In this document: piece by piece, positions 35,886 to 44,458 of the stretch
Layout of the letters: the number at the start of each line of letters is the position of its first letter
Position numbering within the stretch: the stretch's first letter is position 1
NCBI GenBank assembly: GCA_011525785.1
Contig: WYBT01000056.1
Location: 62,001 to 126,000, forward strand
Direction of reading: 5' to 3'
DNA: 64,000 nucleotides
Source: Planctomycetaceae bacterium
GTDB lineage: Bacteria; Planctomycetota; UBA1135; GCA-002686595
Notes under the pieces: generated by a model
What the model was told of the DNA's origin: nothing
What the model saw: the letters and a program-made list of their open reading frames with translations, nothing else
Database searches by the model: none
Position numbers and translations under genes: made by a program

Positions 35886-36524
35886 ATGAAGCTCCCCATC
35901 CTCGCCACTGTGCTCCTCCTCGCAGGCTGCAACACGACTTCCCCGGTCAAGCCGACTGCCGGCGCCAACGGCTTCGACGGCCCCATGACGGCCACCTGGC
36001 GCGCCGGCAACACCGGCGGTGCAGGACCGACCGCGACCTGGGAGATCCGCGCCGACAAGCACGCGGTCTCCGCGCCCAACGTGCTGGCGCTGACCAAGGA
36101 GAACCACGAGTCCGAGGACCGCTTCAACCTGTACTGGAGCGATGCCCCGCGCTTTGGCGACGGGCGCCTGTCGGTCGCCGTGCGCGCGGACGACGGCTAC
36201 ATCGACCAGGGCGGCGGGCCGATCTGGCGCGTGCAGGACGAGAACAACTACTACGTCTGCCGCATCAACCCGCTCGAGGCGAACTATCGCGTCTACGTCG
36301 TCAAGAACGGCGTGCGCAAGCAGCTCGGCACCGCGCGCGTCGACATCGCCAAGGGGCTGTGGCACAAGCTCGAGGTCGAGCACGTCGGCGAGAAGATCAC
36401 TTGCTGGCTCGACGGCGAGAAGCAGCTCGAAGTCAGCGACGGCAGCATCAAGTCCGCTGGCGGGGTCGGTGTTTGGACCAAGGCTGACGCGCTGACGAGC
36501 TTCGACGACTTCCTCGTGAAGTAA
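35886..36524 (+). CDS. Lipoprotein with a glycan-binding-like (LamG/DUF1080-type) domain
   Basis: This 212-residue lipoprotein has a short signal ending Leu-Leu-Ala-Gly-Cys15. Residues 30-212 form one jelly-roll domain: ATWEIRADKHAVSAPNVLAL, FNLYWSDAPRFGDGRLSVAVRAD, then PIWRVQDENNYYVCRINPLEANYRVYVVKNGVRKQLG, then WHKLEVEHVGEKITCWLDGEKQLE and FDDFLVK at the end. This is the 3-keto-disaccharide hydrolase/DUF1080-like or LamG fold common in planctomycetes, likely binding sugars at the cell surface; no catalytic residues can be pointed to. Confidence 0.75.
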   Translation: MKLPILATVLLLAGCNTTSPVKPTAGANGFDGPMTATWRAGNTGGAGPTATWEIRADKHAVSAPNVLALTKENHESEDRFNLYWSDAPRFGDGRLSVAVRADDGYIDQGGGPIWRVQDENNYYVCRINPLEANYRVYVVKNGVRKQLGTARVDIAKGLWHKLEVEHVGEKITCWLDGEKQLEVSDGSIKSAGGVGVWTKADALTSFDDFLVK

Positions 36525-36533
36525 CGCCGCGCG

Positions 36534-37883
36534 TCAAGTCGCGCGATAGATCTCGAGCAGCCCGTCGACGTCGTCGGACACCGTCCGCACGCCGCGACGC
36601 GGCTGCAGTTCGTTCCAGACGCCCGGTTCGTCGAGAAAACGTCGCAGCGCCCGCGACAAATCCGCCGCGTCGCCGGGCTTGAACAGCGCCGCGTTGCCGA
36701 AGCGCTCGGCCAGCTCGCGCATGCCGCCGTGGTCCGCCGTGACCAGCGGCATGCGGGCCATCACTGACTCGTGGATCGTGAGCGGCGCGTTTTCCCACCA
36801 GCGGCTGGGCACGACGACGACGTCGAGCTCAGCGAGGATCTGCGCGATGCGGCGGTTGTCGAAGCGCCCGCGGAACTGCACGCCTGGATGGCGATTGAGC
36901 GCGCGCAGCTCGGCCTCGTACTTCGCCGCGCTCGGTCCGCTGGCCGCGCCGAAGATGTCGAGCGTCGCCGCGCCGACGGGCAGCGTCTGGAAGGCCTCGA
37001 TCAACAGATCCGGCCCCTTGTTCGGAATCAGCGTGCCCGTGAAGCCGAACTTCACCGGCCGCAGCGCCGGATCGCGCGGCGAGCGCGGCGCGAGCGCGCT
37101 GAACGGCGCATCGTTCATGCCGTACTCGCTGAACACGATGCGCTCGCGCGGCACGCCCTGCTCGACGTAGCGCTCGGTGAGGAAGTTCGAGGGCGAGAGC
37201 AGCACGTCGGCCGCGAGCAGCGCGTCGAGCATGTGCGCGCTGCGGCGCGCGATCGGCGCCGTCCAGGTCTCGTTCGCGAGGTAGCGGACGGCGTGGGGTG
37301 CGAACGCGAGCAGCTTCGTCGCCGCCGAGCGGCCGCGACTCTCGCGCACGGCGCCCTTGGGGTACTCGCCCAGCCAACGCACGAAGTACGCGGCGCGTTT
37401 GCGGCCGACGCACAGCGCGCAACGCCACGGCTCGACCGTCTCGCACAGGTGCAGGCGCGGCGTCATGCGCTGCCCGCGCGGGCAGTGAGCCCAGAAATCG
37501 TGCAGCGTCATCACCAAGCGCACGCCGGCGCGCTTGGCGACGCGCAGCACGCCCGCCGACACGCCGATGGTGTGTTGCACGTGCACCACGTCCGGCTTGA
37601 GGCGCGCGAGCAGCGCCTCGAACACGCGGTCGACGTCCGGGTCGGTGTAGGTCTTCTCGAGTCGATCGATGCCCAGGAAGTGCTGGTTCAAGCGGTGCAC
37701 GCGCACGCCGTCGAGCTGCTCCTCGACCAGCGCGTGCTCCGCGTGACCGTCGCGCTTGGCGGGCGCGAGCACGTGCACCTCGTGTCCGCGGCGCGCTTGC
37801 TCGCTCGCGACGCTCCAGGTGTACACCTCGGCGCCGGCCATCTGGTCGGGCGGGTAGCCGTGGGAGACCTGGAGGATGCGCAT
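36534..37883 (-). CDS. Glycosyltransferase family 4
   Basis: This 449-residue cytoplasmic enzyme has two Rossmann halves. The N-terminal acceptor domain starts RILQVSHGYPPDQMAGAEVYT and has HVQHTIGVSAGVL. The C-terminal half binds the nucleotide-sugar: RPVKFGFTGTLIPNKGPDLLIEAF (residues about 270-293) and VVVPSRWWENAPLTIHESVMARMPLVTADHGGMREL (about 350-386), which is the E-x7-E region of GT4 enzymes. A CPRG...CETVEPWRCALCVG cluster of Cys at about residues 133-160 may bind zinc. Substrate is unknown. A TAGCAT box 6 bases before the ATG suggests a leaderless mRNA. It is divergent from the TonB receptor. Confidence 0.9.
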   Translation of the reverse strand: MRILQVSHGYPPDQMAGAEVYTWSVASEQARRGHEVHVLAPAKRDGHAEHALVEEQLDGVRVHRLNQHFLGIDRLEKTYTDPDVDRVFEALLARLKPDVVHVQHTIGVSAGVLRVAKRAGVRLVMTLHDFWAHCPRGQRMTPRLHLCETVEPWRCALCVGRKRAAYFVRWLGEYPKGAVRESRGRSAATKLLAFAPHAVRYLANETWTAPIARRSAHMLDALLAADVLLSPSNFLTERYVEQGVPRERIVFSEYGMNDAPFSALAPRSPRDPALRPVKFGFTGTLIPNKGPDLLIEAFQTLPVGAATLDIFGAASGPSAAKYEAELRALNRHPGVQFRGRFDNRRIAQILAELDVVVVPSRWWENAPLTIHESVMARMPLVTADHGGMRELAERFGNAALFKPGDAADLSRALRRFLDEPGVWNELQPRRGVRTVSDDVDGLLEIYRAT

Positions 37884-37889
37884 GGGGCG

Positions 37890-37895
37890 ATGCTA
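37890..37895 (-). promoter_or_regulatory. Candidate -10 element (TAGCAT) for leaderless glycosyltransferase mRNA
   Basis: On the minus strand TAGCAT is followed by 6 bases and then the ATG at 37883. This is the exact spacing at which the first base of the codon would be the transcription start. Confidence 0.45.
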
Positions 37896-38013
37896 CGGGA
37901 TCGGCTCGGACGCTCGGCGGGCGCGACGCAGCCGCGTTGGAGTTTCCAATTCTGGCTCGCGCAATCCGCGCGGCTCCAGCGCTCGACGTCGGCGGCCGAT
38001 CCCCGTCGCTGCT

Positions 38014-40062
38014 GTGAAACGCTCTGGTCAGCCCCGGACGACGGCCGCGTTGCGCACGCTTGCGGCCGCGCTGCTGGGGTCTGCCCTCGCGGAGCTCGCC
38101 CGCTCGACTCCTCAGTCGGCGCAGTCGCGCAGCGGGCCGCAGACCGAGCTCTCCGAGCTCGACCTGAGCGAGCTCATGCAGCTCGAAGTCGAGGAGGTCG
38201 TCGGCGCCGCGCGTCGCAGCCAGTCGCGCGACGAAGCCCCGTCCGCGGTCACGGTGCTCACGGCGCGGCAGATCCGCGATCACGGCTACCGCACGCTGAC
38301 CGAAGCGCTGCGCGCCGTGCCCGGTCTGCAGGTGACCTACGATCGCAACTACGCGTACCTGGGAGTGCGGGGCTTCTACGCGCCGGGCGACTACAACTCG
38401 CGCGTGCTGCTGATGGTCGACGGCCATCGCCTGAACTACGGCGTGTACGGCGGGCTGAACCTGGGCTTCGAGTCGCCGGTCGACATCACCACGCTCGAGC
38501 GCATCGAGATCATCCGCGGGCCGGGCTCGAGCATGTACGGCAGCAACGCGTTCTTCGCCGTCATCAACCTCGTCACGCGCAAAGGCGGCGCCGAGCCCGG
38601 GATGGCCTTGGACGCGGAAGTCGGCGAGTGGGGAACGTACTTGGGTCGCGCGCGCTGGAGTGCGGTGCTGGCGGACGGCAGCGAGCTGTTCGTCTCCGCG
38701 CGCACCTACACGAGCCAGGGCGCTGCGATCGAGTACGACGAGTTCGCCGGCGGGCCGTGGGGCGGGCTCGCGCGACACAACGACTACGAGCGGGCGCAAC
38801 AGGTCCAGGCGCGCTGGGACCGCGGCGAGTGGACCGTCGCGGCAGGCCTGGCGTGGCGCGAAAAGGGGATCCCGACCGGATCGTACGGAACGGTGTTCGA
38901 GACCGACCGCAACCGCACGATCGACGTTCAAGGCTACTTCGATCTGGGTTGGCGCCGCACCCGCGACAGCGGGAGCTCGACGCAAGCGAATCTGCGCTAC
39001 GACGAGTACGAGTACCGCGGGCGCTACATCTACGACGACACGGCGAACGGCGGGCCTCCCGACCTCGTCTTCCGCGATCGCACCAACGCGCGCACGCTGA
39101 GTTTCGAGGCGCTCCACGCGATGGATGGCGCCTGGCGCGATCGACTCACCTACGGCGGCGAGGTCCGCTGGAACTTCGACGCCGACCAGCTCAACCTCGA
39201 CAACGTCTACGGCGTTGCGCTGTCCGATCGACGCGATCACGTCAACGGCGGCGTGTTCGTGCAGGACGAGTTCTCGCTGGACGACTCGACCACGCTGCTC
39301 GCGGGCCTGCGCTTCGACCACTACCAGTGGTTCGGAGGCTGGCTCACGCCGCGCATCGCGCTGCAGCGTCGCCTGGGCGAGCGCGCGCGCGCGAAACTGC
39401 TCTACGGCGAGGCCTATCGAGCGCCTTCCGAGTACGAGCTGTTCTATTCCGACGGCGTCACGCAGGTCGGCAACGAGGACCTGACCCCCGAACGCATCGG
39501 AACGCTCGAGGCCATCCTCTCGGGCGAGCTCGGCGCGGGCCTCGAGGGTTCCGTCGGCGTGTTCCACAACGAACTCGACGACATGATCGTGCTCGGGCCG
39601 GGCCCGGGCGGGACGCAAGCCTTCGACAACGCCGACGCGAGCCAGGCCGACGGCGTCGAGCTGGAGCTGGTCAAGCGCTGGGAGAGCGGTGCGCGAATGC
39701 GGGTCTCGCACAGCTACCAGGAGGTGGTCGACGAGCGGACCGGCGCGCGACTGGCCAACGCGCCGCGCCAGCTCTCACAGCTCGTACTGGAGTCGCCGCT
39801 GTTCACGCCCAGGCTGCGCGCCGGCCTCGAACTCATCCACGTCGGCTCGCGCCTCAGCGTCGCGGGCGGCGAAGCTCCGGCCTACGTGCTGACCAACCTC
39901 GTGGTTCGCGCGCCCGAGCTGCTGCCCGGCCTCGAGCTGTATGCGCGCGCCATCAATCTGTTCGACGTGACCTACGAGGACCCCGTGGGCGTCGATCTCG
40001 TGCAGGACACACTCGAGCAGGACGGCCTGCGCGTGACGCTCGGCGCGCGACTGTCGCGTTGA
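38014..40062 (+). CDS. TonB-dependent outer-membrane receptor
   Basis: This 682-residue protein starts at a GTG at 38014 that opens a signal-like segment (ALRTLAAALLGSALAEL). The plug domain follows (about residues 55-165): ELDLSELMQLEVEEVVGAARRSQSRDEAPSAVTVLTARQIRDHGYRTLTEALRAVPGLQV and later IEIIRGPGSSMYGSNAFFAVINLVTRKGG, both textbook. The remainder is a TonB-dependent barrel, ending LYARAINLFDVTYEDPVG and the usual terminal strand. No STN domain is visible. The substrate (siderophore, vitamin, metal or glycan) cannot be inferred. An upstream in-frame ATG at 37876 overlaps the divergent gene and lacks a signal peptide. I see no cobalamin riboswitch. Confidence 0.92.
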   Translation: MKRSGQPRTTAALRTLAAALLGSALAELARSTPQSAQSRSGPQTELSELDLSELMQLEVEEVVGAARRSQSRDEAPSAVTVLTARQIRDHGYRTLTEALRAVPGLQVTYDRNYAYLGVRGFYAPGDYNSRVLLMVDGHRLNYGVYGGLNLGFESPVDITTLERIEIIRGPGSSMYGSNAFFAVINLVTRKGGAEPGMALDAEVGEWGTYLGRARWSAVLADGSELFVSARTYTSQGAAIEYDEFAGGPWGGLARHNDYERAQQVQARWDRGEWTVAAGLAWREKGIPTGSYGTVFETDRNRTIDVQGYFDLGWRRTRDSGSSTQANLRYDEYEYRGRYIYDDTANGGPPDLVFRDRTNARTLSFEALHAMDGAWRDRLTYGGEVRWNFDADQLNLDNVYGVALSDRRDHVNGGVFVQDEFSLDDSTTLLAGLRFDHYQWFGGWLTPRIALQRRLGERARAKLLYGEAYRAPSEYELFYSDGVTQVGNEDLTPERIGTLEAILSGELGAGLEGSVGVFHNELDDMIVLGPGPGGTQAFDNADASQADGVELELVKRWESGARMRVSHSYQEVVDERTGARLANAPRQLSQLVLESPLFTPRLRAGLELIHVGSRLSVAGGEAPAYVLTNLVVRAPELLPGLELYARAINLFDVTYEDPVGVDLVQDTLEQDGLRVTLGARLSR

Positions 40063-40081
40063 CCCTTGCGCGTCGCGCGGC

Positions 40082-40990
40082 TCACAGTCGGCGCTGCGCT
40101 TCGTCGCGTCGGCGGCGCTCGAGCACGAGTGTGAACGTGGCCTCGTCGAGCGCTTGCATGCGTTCGCGGCGCTCGGGGTCGCCGTCGTCGAAGGCGAGAT
40201 CTTCGGCGAGCAGCAGCGCGAAGCATCGTTCATCGCGTCCAGCGGCCGCAGCGCCGCGCTCCAACTCCGCACGCCGGCGGCGCAACTCGTCGCCGAACTC
40301 GTGCTCGCGCGCGGGCAGCTCCAGCACGCGCGCCAACCAGGCCTCCGCGAGCACGCGGCCGCGCGCGCGAGCGAGTCCGTGCTGCGCGATGAGTTGCTCG
40401 AACAGCCCGCGCAGCGCTTCGTCGGCGATCCAGCCGGGCTCGACGGCCGTCGGGTCGAGTGCGAGTGCGCGTCCGTAGCCAAGGCGCGCGTCTTCGTGGT
40501 CGTCGCGCGACCAAACGTCGGCGCGCGCGGCCCACAGGCGCGCGTCGAAGCGCTGCAACGCAGCTGCGCCGGGCGGCTGCGCCGTCAGCGCGCGATCGAG
40601 CGCCCGCCGCGCCGCGTCATTCGCGCCCAGCACCAGCTGCGCGCGCGCCAAACTCGCGCCGTCGACTTGCGCGGTGCGGGAGCACGCACTGAGCCGCCGC
40701 GCGAGCACGTCGAGCACCTTGCGCGCCGCCCCGGACGCGAGCTCGCCCGCGCGCGACCACTCCGGCGCGTCCCACAGCGCCGCGCTCGCCTCGCTCAGGC
40801 CCATCGCCTCCAGCCAGTCGACCGCCGCCGCCATTTCGCGGAACGACTCGCGCTCGTCACTGGACTGGGCGGCGGCGGCGATCTGCACGCGCGCCTCGCG
40901 GATCTCGAAGCGTTCGAGCGCGTCGAGGGCCTTCTGCCAGGCGCTCTGCGCGCTGGGGAACAGGTCGAGTTGACGTTGCTGCGACGGCAC
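40082..40990 (-). CDS. Hypothetical cytoplasmic helical protein (TPR-like)
   Basis: This 302-residue protein is helical and rich in Ala, Arg, Leu and Asp, without signal or membrane segments. The patterns DALERFEIREARVQIAAAAQ, ASLARAQLVLGANDAARRALDRAL and LWAARADVWSRDDHEDARLGYGRALALDP suggest TPR-like helix pairs, and no family is recognised. I prefer the GTG at 40990, because the ATG at 41047 would leave only 20 bases to the divergent gene, and because a TACCCT box sits at 41005-41010 on this strand. Convergent with the TonB gene. Confidence 0.6.
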   Translation of the reverse strand: MPSQQRQLDLFPSAQSAWQKALDALERFEIREARVQIAAAAQSSDERESFREMAAAVDWLEAMGLSEASAALWDAPEWSRAGELASGAARKVLDVLARRLSACSRTAQVDGASLARAQLVLGANDAARRALDRALTAQPPGAAALQRFDARLWAARADVWSRDDHEDARLGYGRALALDPTAVEPGWIADEALRGLFEQLIAQHGLARARGRVLAEAWLARVLELPAREHEFGDELRRRRAELERGAAAAGRDERCFALLLAEDLAFDDGDPERRERMQALDEATFTLVLERRRRDEAQRRL

Positions 40991-41004
40991 GGCGGACGCT
41001 GCGT

Positions 41005-41010
41005 AGGGTA
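41005..41010 (-). promoter_or_regulatory. Candidate -10 element (TACCCT) supporting the GTG start at 40990
   Basis: TACCCT on the minus strand lies 14 bases before the GTG. The overlapping plus-strand TAGGGT (41004-41009) could serve the divergent gene, since the hexamer is nearly symmetrical. Confidence 0.35.
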
Positions 41011-41067
41011 TGCGAGAGGCGTAGCTCTCGATCACGTCCCATCTCACCTTTGTCCGGAGTCCAAGCC

Positions 41068-41667
41068 ATGCCGACCTGCGACAAGCGCGTCGACGCGTAC
41101 ATCGAAAAGGCCCCCGAGTTCGCGCGCCCGATCCTGAGCGAGTTGCGCGCTCGCGTTCACGCCGCCTGCCCCGAGGTGGTCGAGACCATCAAGTGGAGCA
41201 TGCCGGCTTTCGACTATCGCGGTCCGCTCGCGGGGATGGCGGCCTTCAAGAAGCACTGCGCGTTCGGCTTCTGGAAGCACGAGCTCGTCGTCGGCGATGA
41301 CCCCAAGGCGAAGGAGGCCATGGGCAGCTACGGCTGTCTCACGTCGCTCGATCAGCTTCCCACCAAGGCGCAGTTCGCCAAGCAGTTGAAGCTGGCGATG
41401 AAGCTCAACGAGGACGGCGTGAAGGTCCCCAAGCCCAAGAAGCAGGCCGATGCGACGACCGGGGCTCACCCGCAGTTCGCGGCCGCGCTCGCGCGCAACA
41501 AGCGCGCGAAAGCCGGGCTCGAGGGGCTCGCGCCGAGCCAGCAGCGCGAGTACCTCAAGTGGATCGCCGAAGCCAAACAGGACGCGACGCGCGAGCGGCG
41601 CATCGAGCAGGCGCTCGAGTGGTTGGCCGAGGGCAAGCCGCGCCACTGGAAGTACATGAAGCGCTGA
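41068..41667 (+). CDS. DUF1801/YdeI-type protein
   Basis: This 199-residue cytoplasmic protein has an N-terminal DUF1801-like part (residues 1-110: KRVDAYIEKAPEFARPILSELRARVHAACPEVVETIKWSMPAFDYRGPLAGMAAFKKHCAFGFW) and a C-terminal YdeI-like helical part (HPQFAAALARNKRAKAGLEGLAPSQQREYLKWIAEAKQDATRERRI), which is the standard two-part arrangement of the YdeI/OmpD-associated family. Members are common, soluble and of unknown biochemical role. An in-frame ATG at 41050 is less likely; CGGAG upstream of 41068 could act as a binding site. Confidence 0.85.
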   Translation: MPTCDKRVDAYIEKAPEFARPILSELRARVHAACPEVVETIKWSMPAFDYRGPLAGMAAFKKHCAFGFWKHELVVGDDPKAKEAMGSYGCLTSLDQLPTKAQFAKQLKLAMKLNEDGVKVPKPKKQADATTGAHPQFAAALARNKRAKAGLEGLAPSQQREYLKWIAEAKQDATRERRIEQALEWLAEGKPRHWKYMKR

Positions 41668-41869
41668 CGTGCGGCGAAACGGCCCGGAGCGCGCGAAGCA
41701 GGGCCGCACGTCGGGCGTGCTCTCAGCGCGGCCTTCACGTCGCAGCGAATGGGCGCATAGTCCACGGCGCCGCTGCGCCCCGCGGTGTTCGGCCGCGCTG
41801 AGATCCTGGTTGGGTTGCGTCTGCCCCGCGGAACCTTCGCGAAGCGCGGAGGATCCAGGCGGTACTAGC

Positions 41870-44317
41870 TCAGCGCTCGCGCTCCGCACCTGCGCGCAGC
41901 TCGACCTGCACCGCCCCGCCCTCGCTCAACTCGAGCCATGCGCCGCTCGCCGGCTCGCGATCGGGGTGCAGCACGTACAGCTTCAGCGCTCGGTCCGTGG
42001 GGACGTGCGCGCGCGTGAATCGTCCCTGCGCGTCGGTCTGCGCGCCAGGCTTCTGCTGGAAACCGCGGCCGCCCGTGGAGCGCAGCTCGGCGTCGGCGCT
42101 CGCGAGGCTCGCGTGCGAGAGCCCGCCGTCGCCGAGGATGTGGACGCGCGCGCCCGCGAGCGGCGCGCCGTTCGCGTCGAGCACTCGGCCGCTGACGGTT
42201 GCTCCGCGCGCGAGGCGCACCGTGAAGCCCGCAGCGATCTCGCGCGCGTCCAGTTCGATCGGACCGACGAGCGCGGGTGCGTATCCCTCGGCGAACACGC
42301 GCACGACGTAGCGACCGGGCTCGAGCCCGTCGTAGATGAAGCTGTTCGCGGGCGGCGCGGGCGGCAGGTCCTCGCCGGAAGGCACGCCGGTCGAGATCTG
42401 CGCGACCACGGCCTGCATGACGAGCGGCGCCCAGTCGCGGTCGAACAGCGCCGGCGAATCGTTCGGCACGCGCTCGAGCCACGTGGTCGTGATCTCGTTT
42501 TCGACCGGAGCGCCCGTCGCGGCGTCCATGAGCGCGCCGTGGATCTCGGCGGAGTGGTTGCCGCTGTCCGTTGTGTCCTGCACGAGCTTGAGGCGCAGCT
42601 TCACTTCGCTGGCGCCGGGCGTGACGACCAGAGTGAACGACGACCACGAGTCATGGCGGAAGTTCAACTCGTGCGGCACGGCGGCGAGCGCCGGAATACG
42701 GAAGCGGCCGGGCTCGGGAAACTCGGCGTCGAGCCACGAGCCGCTGCTGGGCTCCTTGGCGAACAGCGCGGTCGTGTTCTCACCCAGCCGCTCGCGCGTG
42801 ATCGGAACTCCGCGGTGATCGACGATCGAGCCGGTGAGTTCGACGCCGCGCTGAAGCACGAATTCGCGCTGCGTGAGGCCATCCTGCGCAATCTCGATCC
42901 GCTCCTGGAACATGGCGAAGCCGAATTTGCGCGCGTCGATCGTGATCAGCTTCACCCCGTGGCCCTCGCCGCTCAGCTTGACGATTCCTCCTCGCTCAGA
43001 GACGGCGCCGTTCTGATGTTGTGGCCACGAACCGCCCGAGGCGTGGCGCACGATCGTGTGCAGCTGCGTGATCGCGCCGTCGATCGGGCGGCCGTCGCTG
43101 TCGCGCAGCGCGAGCTCGAGGCGCCACGCGCCGCCAGTTTCCGCGGCTTCGCTCTCGAGCGTGATGCGCTGCGGCTCGCACAGCACGCCTGGGCGCACGC
43201 GCAACACGTTGGCATTGCCGTGGAAGTGCGAGGTGCTCGCCGAGAGGCGGTAGCCCTGACCGCTCTGGAGCCGCACGGGCACGCTGAGCGCGAACGACCC
43301 ATCGCGTGCCGTGCGCGTCTCGGCGCTGTCCGCCGCGAACTTGCCGTCGCGCTCGACGCTCTCGGCGCGCACGAGCACGCCTTCGAGCGGCAGGCCGAAC
43401 GCATCGACCACGCGGCCTTCGATGCGGCCCGGTTCGAGCGCTTGCGCGGCAGCGCCGCCCGCGGGCGACGGACTTGGGCGCGCTGCGGGCTCGACGGCGC
43501 GGCGTTCGGGGCTCTGCGCGGGAGCTGCGCTCGCGGCGGGATTCTGCGCGGGAACCTCGATGGCCGCCGGCGCCGAGGCCGACTCGAGTCCGCGCAGGCC
43601 GTCGTCGCGGCCCAGGCCGAGCGCATACCACGCTGCGAGCCCCGCGATCACGGTTGCAACGAGCGCTGCGACAGCGACTGCGACGGAACTCGACGACGCG
43701 CCCGCGAGCGAGAGGAGCTTGCTCTCGAGCCCGGCCGGCGCCGCCGTCACGACGCGATCCCGTCCGAGCAGACCTTCCAGATCTGCGCACAGCGCGCCCA
43801 GCCCTGCGCGACTGAGCTTTTCGCGCAGCTTCTCGAGCCCGCGCTGCACGCGTTGGTGCGCGCTGGGGCCGCTGATGGCGAGCACGTCGCCCATCTCGTC
43901 GAACGTGAGCTCTTCCTGGAATCGCAGCACGAGCGCCGAACGCAGTTCGTCCGGCAACTCGCCCAGCGCGCGCCGCAGCGCGGCCAATGTGTCCTTCGAC
44001 TCGCTCGTTCGATCCTCGACAGCTTCCGGTCGTCGCATGGCGTGCTGCTCCTCGCGCCGGCGGCGACTCGATGCGGCGCGCAACGCCATCAACGCCTCGC
44101 GCGCGGCGGCGCAGCGCAACACACGCTGCTCATCGAGCGCCTGCGCGAGGTCGAGACTGCCTTCGAGCACCCGCACGAAGACTTGCTGCGTCACGTCGAG
44201 CGCGAGCGCGTCGTCGCGCGTCACGCGCAGCGCCGCAGCGTGAACTGCGGCGTGGTGCTCGCGCACGAGACGCTCGAACAGCTCGGTCCGCGCACGAGTC
44301 GGTCGTTGAGGGCTCAT
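41870..44317 (-). CDS. ECF sigma factor fused to a membrane helix and extracytoplasmic beta-sandwich repeats
   Basis: This 815-residue protein combines parts that are normally separate. Residues 12-90 are a sigma-70 region 2 domain (LFERLVREHHAAVHAAALRVT...DVTQQVFVRVLEG). Residues 112-172 are region 4 (LAALRRALGELPDELRSALVLRFQEELTFDEMGDVLAIS...AHQRVQRGLEKLREKL), with the helix-turn-helix that reads -35 DNA. A linker and one transmembrane helix (211-235) follow, then a Pro/Ala linker and several carboxypeptidase-regulatory-type sandwiches (GRIEGRVVDAFGLPLEGVLVRAE, GATVSGRVLDANGAPLAGARVHI). The sigma end would be cytoplasmic and the repeats outside. It probably senses the envelope directly, replacing a separate anti-sigma factor. 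Divergent from pntAA. Confidence 0.88.
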   Translation of the reverse strand: MSPQRPTRARTELFERLVREHHAAVHAAALRVTRDDALALDVTQQVFVRVLEGSLDLAQALDEQRVLRCAAAREALMALRAASSRRRREEQHAMRRPEAVEDRTSESKDTLAALRRALGELPDELRSALVLRFQEELTFDEMGDVLAISGPSAHQRVQRGLEKLREKLSRAGLGALCADLEGLLGRDRVVTAAPAGLESKLLSLAGASSSSVAVAVAALVATVIAGLAAWYALGLGRDDGLRGLESASAPAAIEVPAQNPAASAAPAQSPERRAVEPAARPSPSPAGGAAAQALEPGRIEGRVVDAFGLPLEGVLVRAESVERDGKFAADSAETRTARDGSFALSVPVRLQSGQGYRLSASTSHFHGNANVLRVRPGVLCEPQRITLESEAAETGGAWRLELALRDSDGRPIDGAITQLHTIVRHASGGSWPQHQNGAVSERGGIVKLSGEGHGVKLITIDARKFGFAMFQERIEIAQDGLTQREFVLQRGVELTGSIVDHRGVPITRERLGENTTALFAKEPSSGSWLDAEFPEPGRFRIPALAAVPHELNFRHDSWSSFTLVVTPGASEVKLRLKLVQDTTDSGNHSAEIHGALMDAATGAPVENEITTTWLERVPNDSPALFDRDWAPLVMQAVVAQISTGVPSGEDLPPAPPANSFIYDGLEPGRYVVRVFAEGYAPALVGPIELDAREIAAGFTVRLARGATVSGRVLDANGAPLAGARVHILGDGGLSHASLASADAELRSTGGRGFQQKPGAQTDAQGRFTRAHVPTDRALKLYVLHPDREPASGAWLELSEGGAVQVELRAGAERER

Positions 44318-44413
44318 CGGGATTTGCGCGCCGAACGCGGTAGTGCGCGCGCGGCGCGGTGTGGATGCAGCCGAGGCCGGGATCTTAGGCGTGAAGCGTC
44401 AGAAACCCGCTGC

Positions 44414-44419
44414 TAGCAT
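44414..44419 (+). promoter_or_regulatory. Candidate -10 element (TAGCAT) of the transhydrogenase operon
   Basis: TAGCAT lies 39 bases before the pntAA ATG at 44459, in the 140-base divergent gap with the sigma fusion gene. Confidence 0.35.
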
Positions 44420-44458
44420 CTTCCGACCCATTTTCCGCGGGAACGCGGCCGGACGGAC

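Noticed and set aside
37884..38013. Possible cobalamin riboswitch upstream of the TonB receptor
   Set aside because: No B12-box-like sequence or suitable pairing is visible in the 130 bases.
36771..40478. A 1235-codon open frame on the plus strand overlapping the glycosyltransferase and TonB receptor genes
   Set aside because: It is antisense or out of phase to two recognised proteins, has an Arg/Ala/Gly-rich composition and no domain. Long shadow frames are expected in such GC-rich DNA.
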